From: Alphaproteobacteria bacterium UBA6189
GTDB lineage: Bacteria; Pseudomonadota; Alphaproteobacteria; Rickettsiales; UBA3002
Assembly (NCBI GenBank): GCA_002422745.1
Contig: DITH01000005.1
Coordinates: 1-9,628 of the forward strand
Length of the DNA stretch: 9,628 nucleotides
Direction of reading: 5' to 3'
Each line of letters opens with the position of its first letter. The stretch's first letter is position 1. This document shows positions 1-6,876 of this stretch, piece by piece. A model generated the notes under the pieces. It did not search any database and was not told where the DNA came from. It worked only from the letters and a program-made list of their open reading frames with translations. A program made the position numbers and the translations under genes.

Positions 1-557
1 CCGGCCACACCATTCCCGGCATCCCAAGCGATGGACAGCTTGTTGAGCGCATCCGAATCGCCGAGCGAACGCTGCAGGCAATCGGTATATTCATCGAGCA
101 TTTTCACTTCTTCGCGATGCCCGCGCGAATGCAGCAACTGGTTTTGCGCTAGCCGATCGCGCAGGGCTGCCAGCTCGCGGCCGTAAAACGGCTTGCCTTC
201 GAGCACAAATTTGGCGCCATTGTGATCGGGCGGGTTATGCGAGCCGGTGATCATTACCGCCGCGTCGGCCTGTAGGTGGTGGGCGGCGAAATAGCACATG
301 GGGGTGGGGCCAAGCCCGGCATCGAGCACATGGGCACCGGCACGCATCAATCCCTCGCACATCGCCTCCGAAAGGTTGGGCGAGCTGTCGCGCCCGTCAT
401 GCATCAGCACGATCAGCGGCGTGCGGCACTGGCCGCGCTCGGCCACCAGGCTGGCGAAGGCATGGCCGATGGCAATACAGTCGACAGCGTTCAGCGTTTC
501 GCCGACGACCCCGCGCATATCGTAAGCGCGAAACAGCGAGGCGTCGGGAAGATGCAC
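1..557 (-). CDS. Phosphomannomutase/phosphoglucomutase, N-terminal part (cut by window edge)
   Basis: Cytoplasmic alpha-D-phosphohexomutase that moves phosphate between C1 and C6 of mannose or glucose, feeding GDP-mannose, LPS and exopolysaccharide synthesis. About 185 codons are visible of a family usually near 450-500. The start is GTG at 557, preceded by AAAGGA; an in-frame TAA lies 18 bases upstream with no ATG between. Seen: FRAYDMRG at residues 9-16, the usual opening of domain 1; HDGRDSSP at 53-60; and the active-site loop TGSHNPPDHNGAK at 104-116, in which Ser106 is the expected phosphoserine. The gene follows mipZ on the same strand after 15 bases, so the two are probably cotranscribed. 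Mannose versus glucose preference cannot be read from this part. Nothing looks damaged; the 3' end lies outside the window. Confidence 0.93.
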   Translation of the reverse strand, partial: MHLPDASLFRAYDMRGVVGETLNAVDCIAIGHAFASLVAERGQCRTPLIVLMHDGRDSSPNLSEAMCEGLMRAGAHVLDAGLGPTPMCYFAAHHLQADAAVMITGSHNPPDHNGAKFVLEGKPFYGRELAALRDRLAQNQLLHSRGHREEVKMLDEYTDCLQRSLGDSDALNKLSIAWDAGNGVA

Positions 558-572
558 GGGGATATCCTTTGA

Positions 573-1577
573 TTACGCGGCGCTAGTGGCCGGCTCGGGC
601 GTAGCGACGGATGGACTGCTGCTGGCGCTGGGCTCAGCTGCCTCCGCCTTGGCCGGTGTGGATTTGGGCGCAATGCGCGGGTCGGTGATCGGGTCGCCTT
701 TTTGTCCGGCGCGTACCTGGGCGATCCGCGCATCGACGGAAGGAATCCGCAGGGTTTTTAGCAAGTCGCGCACTTCCTGCCGCGCCGCCAGATGCGACAT
801 CGAAAGCGAGCCGGATTTCGTGGTCTCCAGCACGTCGAGCACGGTCAGCCCAAGCAGGAATAATTCGCGGAAGATGACCCGTTCCGAGAAGCCGGGAGCC
901 TGACGGAAACCGAGGCGCTTGGTGAGCTCTTCCATCACTTTGGAAATCTGACGCTTATTGCGCGCATCGAGGTTCGACAGGCGGTTACGCATCACGATCC
1001 AGTCGATCGAGCCGCCATCGCGGCGCGCGCGCTGAAGTTTTTGTTCCCACAGCATTTCGGAATAAATGCTCGGTTTTTGCACCTGCAGGGTCAAGCCGTC
1101 GACCGATGCCAGCACGTCGAGATCGACGAAACTGTCGTTTACCGGTGTAATCACCGTATCGGCGAAGGAATGCGCCAGGCGCGACAGGTAGGTGTCGTTC
1201 CCCGGCGAGTCGATGACCACGAAATCGCAGGTGACGAGCAGCTTGGCCAGCGCACGCGTGAAACGGTCGCGCTCGTCCTCCTCGGTTTCCTCCTGGATAT
1301 TATAGGGGCTTTTATTAACCACGATATGACTGGGCAAGGGCAGCGGGGTAGCTTCCTTGGCGATGGTCATTTTACGGTTTTCGATATAGCGGGTGAGGGA
1401 GCGCTGGCGCGCGTCGATATCCATCGACCCGACGCGAAAGCCCAGGCGCAGCAGGCCGATAATCAGGTGCATGCCGGTAGTGGTTTTCCCCGAGCCGCCC
1501 TTTTCGTTGCCAATCACGATGATGTGCCCGCGCTTGACGGTGCCGGCAGGAGGAGTGCTATGACTTGCCTGTTGCAT
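573..1577 (-). CDS. mipZ: MipZ, division-plane positioning ATPase
   Basis: Deviant Walker-type ATPase of the MinD/ParA superfamily. In Caulobacter, MipZ binds the ParB-parS complex at the poles, forms bipolar gradients and blocks FtsZ polymerisation away from midcell. Seen: deviant Walker A NEKGGSGKTT at residues 24-33 with signature Lys26 and Lys31; the MipZ-typical DIDARQRS...YIENR at 53-68; Walker B-like FVVIDSPGND at 119-128; and TPVNDSFVDLD at 144-154, which separates MipZ from ordinary ParA and MinD. At 334 residues it is longer than Caulobacter MipZ (about 270). The excess is mostly a low-complexity Ala/Pro/Ser/Thr tail at about 295-334. The ATG at 1577 is the first in frame after a TAA; its SD is weak (GGA 5 bases upstream). 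Divergent from cpaA and followed closely by the phosphohexomutase. Confidence 0.93.
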   Translation of the reverse strand: MQQASHSTPPAGTVKRGHIIVIGNEKGGSGKTTTGMHLIIGLLRLGFRVGSMDIDARQRSLTRYIENRKMTIAKEATPLPLPSHIVVNKSPYNIQEETEEDERDRFTRALAKLLVTCDFVVIDSPGNDTYLSRLAHSFADTVITPVNDSFVDLDVLASVDGLTLQVQKPSIYSEMLWEQKLQRARRDGGSIDWIVMRNRLSNLDARNKRQISKVMEELTKRLGFRQAPGFSERVIFRELFLLGLTVLDVLETTKSGSLSMSHLAARQEVRDLLKTLRIPSVDARIAQVRAGQKGDPITDPRIAPKSTPAKAEAAEPSASSSPSVATPEPATSAA

Positions 1578-1595
1578 CGGGATCCAATACCTCGT

Positions 1596-1610
1596 TTAAC
1601 CCAAGGTTAG
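1596..1610. promoter_or_regulatory. CtrA-like box between mipZ and cpaA
   Basis: The plus strand reads TTAA-CCCAAGG-TTAG, one mismatch from the full CtrA consensus TTAA-N7-TTAA. The core is also a 5-base inverted repeat, TAACC-CAA-GGTTA. It lies 50 bases before the cpaA start and overlaps the candidate mipZ -10, so a bound CtrA could repress mipZ and act on cpaA. CtrA binding is inferred from the sequence alone. Confidence 0.5.
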
Positions 1611-1616
1611 ACCACC

Positions 1617-1621
1617 GAATC
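1617..1621. promoter_or_regulatory. GANTC (CcrM-type) methylation site in mipZ promoter spacer
   Basis: GAATC lies between the candidate -35 and -10 of mipZ. In Caulobacter, transcription of mipZ and ftsZ is known to be stimulated by CcrM methylation at promoter GANTC sites. A single five-base site can occur by chance, so placement is the only argument here. Confidence 0.35.
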
Positions 1622-1659
1622 CGGCCTGACAAGGGCATAAAGCAAGGGAGTGCATAACC

Positions 1660-2175
1660 ATGACCGGCGATTTAGCGGCGATAATTGCTGCCTTTCTCAG
1701 CACCATTCCCTGGCTGCTTACGGCGGCCATGCTCGCGGTGATCGTGCTCGACACCACGCGCTACGTGATTCCCAACAGCCTGAACCTCGCCCTGCTGGTG
1801 CTGTGGGGCATGGCGGCATTTTTTTTGCCGCTCAATCCGCTCATGGCGCTGGCGGCAGCCGGGCTCGTGCTACTTGTAGGTTTAGGGTTCTTCGCGCTGG
1901 GTCTCATGGGCGGCGGCGATATCAAGCTGCTGGTCGTGCTTACCCTGTGGCTGGGCTGGAGCATCACAGCGCTGCATTTCCTGATGCTCACGGCCATTGT
2001 CGGCGGCGCGCTGGTAATCGTGCTGCTGCTGCTACGCGCCGTGGCGGCCATGCTCAGCCGCGGCCGCGAACTGCCGCGCATTCTGATGCCCAAACAGCCG
2101 GTGCCGTACGGCATCGCCATTGCACTGGCATTTTTGCTGCTGCTCTGGCGTGGCAGCATCCCGGCACTGGCTTAA
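1660..2175 (+). CDS. cpaA: CpaA-like A24 prepilin peptidase (TadV type)
   Basis: Inner-membrane aspartyl protease that cleaves the leader from Flp-type prepilins for Tad/Cpa pili. The 171-residue length fits the short CpaA/TadV class, which lacks the N-terminal methylase domain of PilD. Seen: about six hydrophobic segments; the first catalytic Asp31 in VLDTTRYVIPN (residues 30-39); the second, Asp87, in GGGDIK (84-89), the A24 signature; and PYGIAIALA near 149-157, typical of CpaA C-termini. The ATG has a good SD (AAGGGAG, 9 bases upstream). No prepilin or other cpa/tad gene is in the window. It is divergent from mipZ and converges on the YihY-family gene, sharing TTAA for both stops. The CtrA-like box upstream would fit cell-cycle control of pili as in Caulobacter, but that is inference. 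Confidence 0.88.
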   Translation: MTGDLAAIIAAFLSTIPWLLTAAMLAVIVLDTTRYVIPNSLNLALLVLWGMAAFFLPLNPLMALAAAGLVLLVGLGFFALGLMGGGDIKLLVVLTLWLGWSITALHFLMLTAIVGGALVIVLLLLRAVAAMLSRGRELPRILMPKQPVPYGIAIALAFLLLLWRGSIPALA

Positions 2176-3095
2176 TGGCTGTGGGTGTTTTTAATCACCG
2201 TGTCGTCGGGTGACTGGTCGGAATGTTCTTTCTCCTCGATGCGCCGGCCCAGCACTTCAAGCAGCACGTGGTTAAACTCCGCCCCGTAGATGAAAATGAT
2301 GTTCATCACGAAAAAGAAAATCAGCGTGGCGATCATGCTCGATAGCGAGCCATAGATAATATTGATCTGGCCGATTTTGTCGAAATAGAAGGTGACGGCC
2401 GAAGCGCCAAGCAGCCACAGCACTACTACCAGCGCAGCCCCGGGGGCCACCGCGACGAAACTCTGCTTCACGTTAGGCAGCACATAATACAGCGACGCCA
2501 CCCCCGCGAACATAATCACCGCGCCGATGTAAATGAAGTAATCAACAAACAGATGCTCGATCTCGATCGGCACCAGCACCCCGGTAAATTTCATGAAGCT
2601 TTGAACGAGCAACGGGGCGAATACCATGATCGCCATGACGGTGATGATCAGGAAGGTGAACACCAGAATCTGTGCGATGGACATCAGCCGCCGGAAGAAG
2701 AAATGCGGCGGGTCGCTCACTTTGTAGGCGCGGTTAAGCACGGCGCGCAGCCCTTCCACGGCGGACGACGACGTCCAGATTGCGCCGAGAATCGCAATGG
2801 TGAGTAGGCCTTGCGGCGGGCCGGAAGTGATTTCCTGAATACGCGGCAGCAAGGCCTGCACGGCTTCTTCCGGCAAATGCTCGACCAGGAACTGCACAAA
2901 TTGCGCGCCAAGCGCCCCCTGGCCGATAAAACCGAACACCGCCACCACCAGCACCAGGAACGGGAAAAGCGATAATATGGTCAGGAAGGTGAGATAGCCC
3001 GCAAGCTCTATCCCGTCGTTGAAGACGAGATTATACCCCGCGCGGTAGAGCACGAAGCAGGAATGTTTAAGGGTGTGCCAGCTGCGTTGAATCAT
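2172..3095 (-). CDS. YihY/BrkB (UPF0761) family inner-membrane protein
   Basis: Polytopic membrane protein of the YihY/YhjD/BrkB family, whose molecular function is not settled. Older databases call it ribonuclease BN, which is a misannotation. Seen in 307 residues: an N-terminal amphipathic stretch with RAGYNLVFNDG; then about six membrane segments, near 30-56, 95-115, 137-163, 186-208, 213-238 and 250-272; the family motif AGYLTFLTILSLFPF in the first; WTSSSAVEGLRAVLNRAY after the second; and GAEFNHVLLE at the end of the last. A charged 24-residue tail ends in THSH. The length is normal. ATG at 3095 is the first in frame after a TAA but has no clear Shine-Dalgarno sequence. The gene stands alone and overlaps the cpaA stop codon tail to tail. 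Confidence 0.9.
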   Translation of the reverse strand: MIQRSWHTLKHSCFVLYRAGYNLVFNDGIELAGYLTFLTILSLFPFLVLVVAVFGFIGQGALGAQFVQFLVEHLPEEAVQALLPRIQEITSGPPQGLLTIAILGAIWTSSSAVEGLRAVLNRAYKVSDPPHFFFRRLMSIAQILVFTFLIITVMAIMVFAPLLVQSFMKFTGVLVPIEIEHLFVDYFIYIGAVIMFAGVASLYYVLPNVKQSFVAVAPGAALVVVLWLLGASAVTFYFDKIGQINIIYGSLSSMIATLIFFFVMNIIFIYGAEFNHVLLEVLGRRIEEKEHSDQSPDDTVIKNTHSH

Positions 3096-3161
3096 GCGTA
3101 AGCTTTAGTCCGTGCGCGAAGCGACATCAAGCTTGCAATGTAAGATCAGGCGATTAGGCTG

Positions 3162-3279
3162 CGTCATTGCGAAGAAGACATTCCCGGATGGTCATCGTTT
3201 AGCCACAGGAAGAACTTGAGTTGCTTCGCTGCGCTCAGCAGGATCGCAACGAAGGATAGCTTCGCACGACGCTCGCAAT
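3162..3279. repeat. Degenerate palindromic intergenic repeat (CGTCATTGCGA type)
   Basis: The segment opens with CGTCATTGCGA (3162-3172) and closes with CTCGCAAT (3272-3279), giving a perfect 7-base terminal inverted repeat, ATTGCGA/TCGCAAT. The interior is rich in TTGCTTCGCTGCGCTCAGCA- and GCTTCGCACGACGCTCGC-like pieces, which resemble a dispersed palindromic repeat often seen between genes in Alphaproteobacteria and Rickettsiales. Only one copy is in the window, so its dispersed nature is inferred from memory. It ends just before the aceB Shine-Dalgarno sequence (AGGGAG, 3281-3286). No gene was seen in 3096-3292. Confidence 0.5.
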
Positions 3280-3292
3280 CAGGGAGATACTT

Positions 3293-4906
3293 ATGACCGC
3301 CACCGCCACCCAATCCACTGCCGCAACAGGCCTACAATTTCATGCCGCCACGCCGCAGCATTGCCAGTTCTTGTTGAGCAGCGAGGCGCAGCAATTCATC
3401 GCTGCTTTATGCGAGAAATTCATTCCCACCCGCGATGCGCTGCTGAAGGCGCGCGTGGCGCAGCAAACGAAATTTGATGCCGGTGCGTTGCCCGATTTCA
3501 ATCCCGATACGAAAGCCATCCGCGATGGTGACTGGCAGGTCGCGCCCACCCCGGCCGATTTGCAGGACCGACGGGTGGAGATCACTGGCCCGGCAGAGCC
3601 GAAAATGATTATCAATGCGCTCAATTCCGGCGCCAAAGTGTTTATGGCCGATCTGGAAGATTCGCTGGCGCCGACCTGGGAAAAAATTATCGATGGCCAG
3701 CGCGCCCTGCACGATGCCGTGCGGCTGGAGCTGACCTTCGAAAGCCCTGAAGGCAAGTGCTACACGCTGAACGAAGAGGGCCTCGCGGTGCTGATCGTGC
3801 GGCCGCGCGGCTGGCACCTGCCCGAACGCCACGTGACGTTTAACGGCCAGCCTATCCCCGGCGGGCTACTCGATTTCGGCCTCTACTTCTTCCATAACGC
3901 CAAGGAGAGGCTGGCCCGCGGTACCGGCCCATATTTCTATTTGCCGAAACTGGAAAACGCCGAGGAAGCGAAGCTCTGGGCCGATATTTTTGCTTTTGCC
4001 GAGCAGTATATCGGTATCCCCAAGGGAAGCATTAAAGCCACGGTGCTGATCGAGGTGCTGACGGCAGCATTCGAAATGCACGAGATCCTGCATGCGCTGA
4101 AGGAGTATGCGGTGGGCCTGAATTGCGGCCGCTGGGATTATATTTTCTCGGCCATCAAAAAAATGCACGCCCACCCGGATTTCCTGCTGCCCGAGCGCGC
4201 GCAGGTGACGATGAACAAGGATTTCCTCAAAGCCTATTCCGAACTGCTGATTCAAACCTGCCACCGCCGGGGCGCGCATGCGATGGGCGGCATGGCGGCG
4301 TTCATTCCGGTGAAAAACGATGAAGCGGCCAACGACAAGGCCTTCGCCGCCGTGAAAGCCGATAAGGAGCGCGAAGCCACCTACGGGCATGACGGCACCT
4401 GGGTGGCCCATCCCGGCCTGATCCCGGTGGCGATGGAAGTGTTCGACCGGCTGATGCCGAGCGCCAACCAGAAAGACAAGCGGCGCGAGGATGTTACGGT
4501 AGGGCAGAAAGAATTGCTGCAGATGCATCAGGGTTCCGTCACCGAGGCGGGGGTGCGCAATAACCTCAACGTGTCGATTCAATACACCGCCAACTGGTTG
4601 GCGGGGCTCGGTTGCGTGCCGCTGTTCAACATGATGGAAGACGCCGCCACCGCCGAAATTTCGCGCTCGCAATTGTGGCAATGGTTGCATCATGGTGCCA
4701 AAACCGATGCGGGCCAGCCGATCGACCAGCCATGGCTCACCCAGCTGGCCGACGAGGAAATGGTGAAGATCAAGGCATCGGTAGGCGAGGAACTGTTCGC
4801 GTCCGTGCCTTATGCCAAGGCGCGCGCCATCGTGCTCGACCTCACCTTCCGCCCGGATTTCGTGGAATTCCTGACCCTTCCGGCGTACGACGCACTGGCA
4901 TCGTAA
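3293..4906 (+). CDS. aceB: Malate synthase A
   Basis: Condenses glyoxylate with acetyl-CoA to malate, the second step of the glyoxylate bypass for growth on acetate or fatty acids; cytoplasmic and Mg-dependent. The 537-residue length is normal for the A isoform, a TIM-barrel enzyme. Seen: FMADLEDSLAPTW near 117-129; VRPRGWHLPERH from 169, supplying the conserved Arg; IEVLTAAFEMHEI with Glu254 and GLNCGRWDYIFS with Asp282, the Mg ligands; and MMEDAATAEISRSQLWQW with Asp450, the predicted catalytic base. The family signature normally reads [KR]-[DENQ]-H-x2-GLN; here KEYAVGLN has Tyr for His. ATG at 3293 has a strong SD (AGGGAG, 6 bases upstream). No isocitrate lyase or regulator lies in the window. 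The assignment is firm; the Tyr substitution probably does not abolish activity. Confidence 0.96.
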   Translation: MTATATQSTAATGLQFHAATPQHCQFLLSSEAQQFIAALCEKFIPTRDALLKARVAQQTKFDAGALPDFNPDTKAIRDGDWQVAPTPADLQDRRVEITGPAEPKMIINALNSGAKVFMADLEDSLAPTWEKIIDGQRALHDAVRLELTFESPEGKCYTLNEEGLAVLIVRPRGWHLPERHVTFNGQPIPGGLLDFGLYFFHNAKERLARGTGPYFYLPKLENAEEAKLWADIFAFAEQYIGIPKGSIKATVLIEVLTAAFEMHEILHALKEYAVGLNCGRWDYIFSAIKKMHAHPDFLLPERAQVTMNKDFLKAYSELLIQTCHRRGAHAMGGMAAFIPVKNDEAANDKAFAAVKADKEREATYGHDGTWVAHPGLIPVAMEVFDRLMPSANQKDKRREDVTVGQKELLQMHQGSVTEAGVRNNLNVSIQYTANWLAGLGCVPLFNMMEDAATAEISRSQLWQWLHHGAKTDAGQPIDQPWLTQLADEEMVKIKASVGEELFASVPYAKARAIVLDLTFRPDFVEFLTLPAYDALAS

Positions 4907-4975
4907 CGGTTAAGTCACGCAATCTTCATCATTTTGTAACGCTTCATCCTCATACTGGCGGCTATAGGAGTCGCC

Positions 4976-6340
4976 ATGAGCTTTACGACCAAACACGAGC
5001 GCGCGCTGAACAAGCCCGGCGAACGAAAATACGCCGAGCATCTGGCCAAGGTTCTGCCCCGCGAAACCGCACAGGCATTTGCCGCCGCGCCGATTACCGA
5101 TAAAGATGTACGCCGGGTCATGCGCCATGCCGCCACGCTACTGTTACGTACGCGCGCGCCCCACGATTATAAAAATTTCCAACGTGATTGGCCGGAATTG
5201 TTTCCGGCTCAGGAACTGCCGCCCCGCTCAACGGCGGTTATCGCCACATTAACCAATTACATGACCCAGCGTTTTTACGATAATATCGGGTTCGATGAGA
5301 AGGCCGTGGCGAAGCGGACAGGCTACATGACCAGCCTCGGCGGCGGCAACGGCAACGGCTATACCGAGCACAAACCCCTGAATATCAGCTGGGGACAGCT
5401 TTACGCACTGGCGGGCAATCGCCTTAACTCCTCTGAAATGGGTGGGGCAGTACGCCAGGCGATGGAAAATCTGGATTTTCTCGGCAAGCACATGCCGGAG
5501 GATAAAACCACTTACACACTTCAGCGCCTGAGTTTGGAGGCGAGCCGGATAGAAGACAAATACTATGAACTCGGGAAATCAAAGGGTGCCGACGATGTAA
5601 CCGGCGAGCGTTCCGAACATATTCTCGAGACAATGCGTCGCCGCCATGCCCGGGAATTGATACTTGAAATAGAACAAGCGGGTGCGAATACGCCAAAGGG
5701 TACGCTTTTACGCCAACAGCTGCGAGTGCTATTAGCTGACCCGGTACGCCCCCCGCAAGTGCAAAACCGTAGCACGCTTAGCGATGAAACCGTCAGCAAA
5801 CTTTTCAATGGTGAAGTTGAGCAATTAGCGGCTCATGAGACCCGCAGGCAATATGGCCAGCTTTATTCCGAAGCCGATGAAAGCACCAAGCAAGTGATGC
5901 GTGAAGGGGCCGAGGCAAATCAACAGCAAGCGATGGAGGCTGTCGACCAACGCCAACTGCTTCGAGTAACGGGAGATCTGGCGCGTCATTTGCGGCATTT
6001 AAACGATCACTCGCATCGCAGTATGTATAGCGAAGCCTACGCCAAAAACCCCGGTCGCGCGAAGCATTTCGATTTGGGTAAGCGCGCCTTTGTCGCATCG
6101 CGGATTTTAATCGGCTATAATATTGCTGCGGAGATTCCAGAGAATCCGGCACTGAATGACCGCGAATTGCTAAAAGGCGCACGGTTGGTCGCGCAGGCGG
6201 CGGAGAGTATCGTGGCGTTGAAGCCTTGGGGGCCTAATATAGAAAAAGAAAAATTCCCCTTCGAAGCAGGCAAGGCCATCGGACGCATTACGCGTGAAAC
6301 CGGCGAAATGCTAGGCATTCAAAGCAGCCAAGGCCGCTAG
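4976..6340 (+). CDS. Hypothetical protein, 454 residues, no recognised family
   Basis: I do not recognise this protein. It begins at ATG 4976 with a good Shine-Dalgarno sequence (TAGGAG, 5 bases upstream) and stays open to 6340, so it is very probably translated. It has no signal peptide and no clear membrane segment. It is highly charged, rich in Arg, Glu, Gln and Ala, and mostly looks alpha-helical. Visible landmarks are a glycine/asparagine loop GGGNGNGY at 122-129, an Arg-rich stretch TMRRRHAREL in the middle, a glutamine-rich ANQQQAMEAVDQRQ segment, and HLRHLNDHSHRSMY later on. GC is lower than in neighbours, for example 27 of 60 at 5761-5820. It follows aceB after 69 bases without a clear terminator and ends 3 bases from the convergent pagL-like gene. 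It could be a lineage-specific cytoplasmic protein, a phage remnant or a secreted effector; nothing seen decides. Confidence 0.75.
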   Translation: MSFTTKHERALNKPGERKYAEHLAKVLPRETAQAFAAAPITDKDVRRVMRHAATLLLRTRAPHDYKNFQRDWPELFPAQELPPRSTAVIATLTNYMTQRFYDNIGFDEKAVAKRTGYMTSLGGGNGNGYTEHKPLNISWGQLYALAGNRLNSSEMGGAVRQAMENLDFLGKHMPEDKTTYTLQRLSLEASRIEDKYYELGKSKGADDVTGERSEHILETMRRRHARELILEIEQAGANTPKGTLLRQQLRVLLADPVRPPQVQNRSTLSDETVSKLFNGEVEQLAAHETRRQYGQLYSEADESTKQVMREGAEANQQQAMEAVDQRQLLRVTGDLARHLRHLNDHSHRSMYSEAYAKNPGRAKHFDLGKRAFVASRILIGYNIAAEIPENPALNDRELLKGARLVAQAAESIVALKPWGPNIEKEKFPFEAGKAIGRITRETGEMLGIQSSQGR

Positions 6341-6343
6341 GCG

Positions 6344-6829
6344 CTACCACATCGGGTAGGAATAGACCACTTGCAGCGTTTCGGTGCCGGGGTTGGAATC
6401 GCCAATCCCGGCATTGCTCAGATGGCTGATGGCCACGCCCAGGCGATCGCCACGGTCGAACTGGTAGGCGATTTCCAGCGTCGAGCGGAATTCCAGCACC
6501 GAGCCGAGATCCTTGCTGGCGCCTTCATTGTAGGCACCGACCGCAAAGCCCGGCGAAATGACGAACGGATGGGTGCCAAGCGGCAGATCCCAATACGCTC
6601 CGGCATAGGCATAGGCGCCCGAATCCGCGTTGGCGAATACGCCCACCACCGGGCGCAGCCCGTTGAACTGGTCGTCGAACCGGTATTCCGCGCCCAGCAT
6701 GGTGGAATCGTTGGTGTTGTCGAACACTTCAAAACCGCCACCGTATACGGCCAGATGCTCGCCTTCGCCGGCAATCGCCGGGCCGGCAGCAAGGGTGAAC
6801 AGGGCAAGAGCGGCAAGAAGCTGGCGCAT
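6344..6829 (-). CDS. PagL-type lipid A 3-O-deacylase (acyloxyacyl hydrolase family)
   Basis: Outer-membrane beta-barrel esterase family that removes the 3-O-linked acyl chain of lipid A. The chosen start, ATG 6829, has AAGGA 7-8 bases upstream and gives 161 residues opening with a classic signal peptide, MRQLLAALALFTLAAGPAIA, probably cut after Ala20. A further in-frame ATG at 6883 would add 18 unlike residues before the signal and is rejected. Seen: alternating beta-strand sequence from YGGGFEVF to YSYPMW with an aromatic C-terminus, as outer-membrane barrels have. The SHLSNAGIGDSNPGTETL block carries His136, Ser138 and Glu150, with the same spacing as the His126/Ser128/Glu140 triad of Pseudomonas PagL. 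Divergent from the thermonuclease-like gene and convergent with the unknown gene. Actual deacylase activity is inferred from the triad. Confidence 0.85.
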   Translation of the reverse strand: MRQLLAALALFTLAAGPAIAGEGEHLAVYGGGFEVFDNTNDSTMLGAEYRFDDQFNGLRPVVGVFANADSGAYAYAGAYWDLPLGTHPFVISPGFAVGAYNEGASKDLGSVLEFRSTLEIAYQFDRGDRLGVAISHLSNAGIGDSNPGTETLQVVYSYPMW

Positions 6830-6855
6830 GGAAAAATCCTTGGGTAAGTGTGGTG

Positions 6856-6876
6856 TCTGGCTGCCAGATATGGCAG
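6856..6876. promoter_or_regulatory. Nested inverted repeats in the pagL/thermonuclease-like divergent gap
   Basis: TCTGGC-T-GCCAGA (6856-6868) is a perfect 6-base-arm palindrome. It overlaps a second repeat, TGCCA-GATA-TGGCA (6862-6875). The pair sits in the 78 bases between the two divergent starts, where an operator for both promoters would be expected. No regulator gene is adjacent, so the protein that might bind is unknown. Confidence 0.35.

Larger units (their letters stand above)
1596..1632 (-). promoter_or_regulatory. Candidate mipZ promoter
   Basis: Reading the minus strand, TTGTCA (1632-1627) matches the -35 consensus at five of six bases. A 17-base spacer follows, then TAACCT (1609-1604), a weak three-of-six -10. 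The start would fall near 1598, giving a leader of roughly 20 bases to the mipZ ATG at 1577. A GANTC site sits in the spacer and a CtrA-like box overlaps the -10 element. The match is by eye; the -10 is poor, as is common in Alphaproteobacteria. Confidence 0.45.

Noticed and set aside
1041..1610. Plus-strand open frame of 189 codons across mipZ
   Set aside because: Antisense to mipZ, whose motifs are unambiguous; no Shine-Dalgarno sequence and no family resemblance.
2172..3095. Ribonuclease BN function for the YihY/BrkB-family protein
   Set aside because: The name comes from an old misassignment; the protein is an integral membrane protein without nuclease motifs.
3866..4693. Long minus-strand open frame (275 codons) inside aceB
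   Set aside because: It is the antisense shadow of a firmly identified malate synthase gene; the product has no recognisable motif and is an Arg/His/Gln-rich mirror of GC-rich codons.
4907..4975. Terminator or CtrA box between aceB and the next gene
   Set aside because: GGTTAAGTCACGC contains one TTAA but lacks the second half-site, and no hairpin followed by a T run is present.
6371..6847. Plus-strand open frame of 158 codons across the pagL-like gene
   Set aside because: The opposite strand has a signal peptide, an RBS and the PagL catalytic triad; this frame shows nothing.
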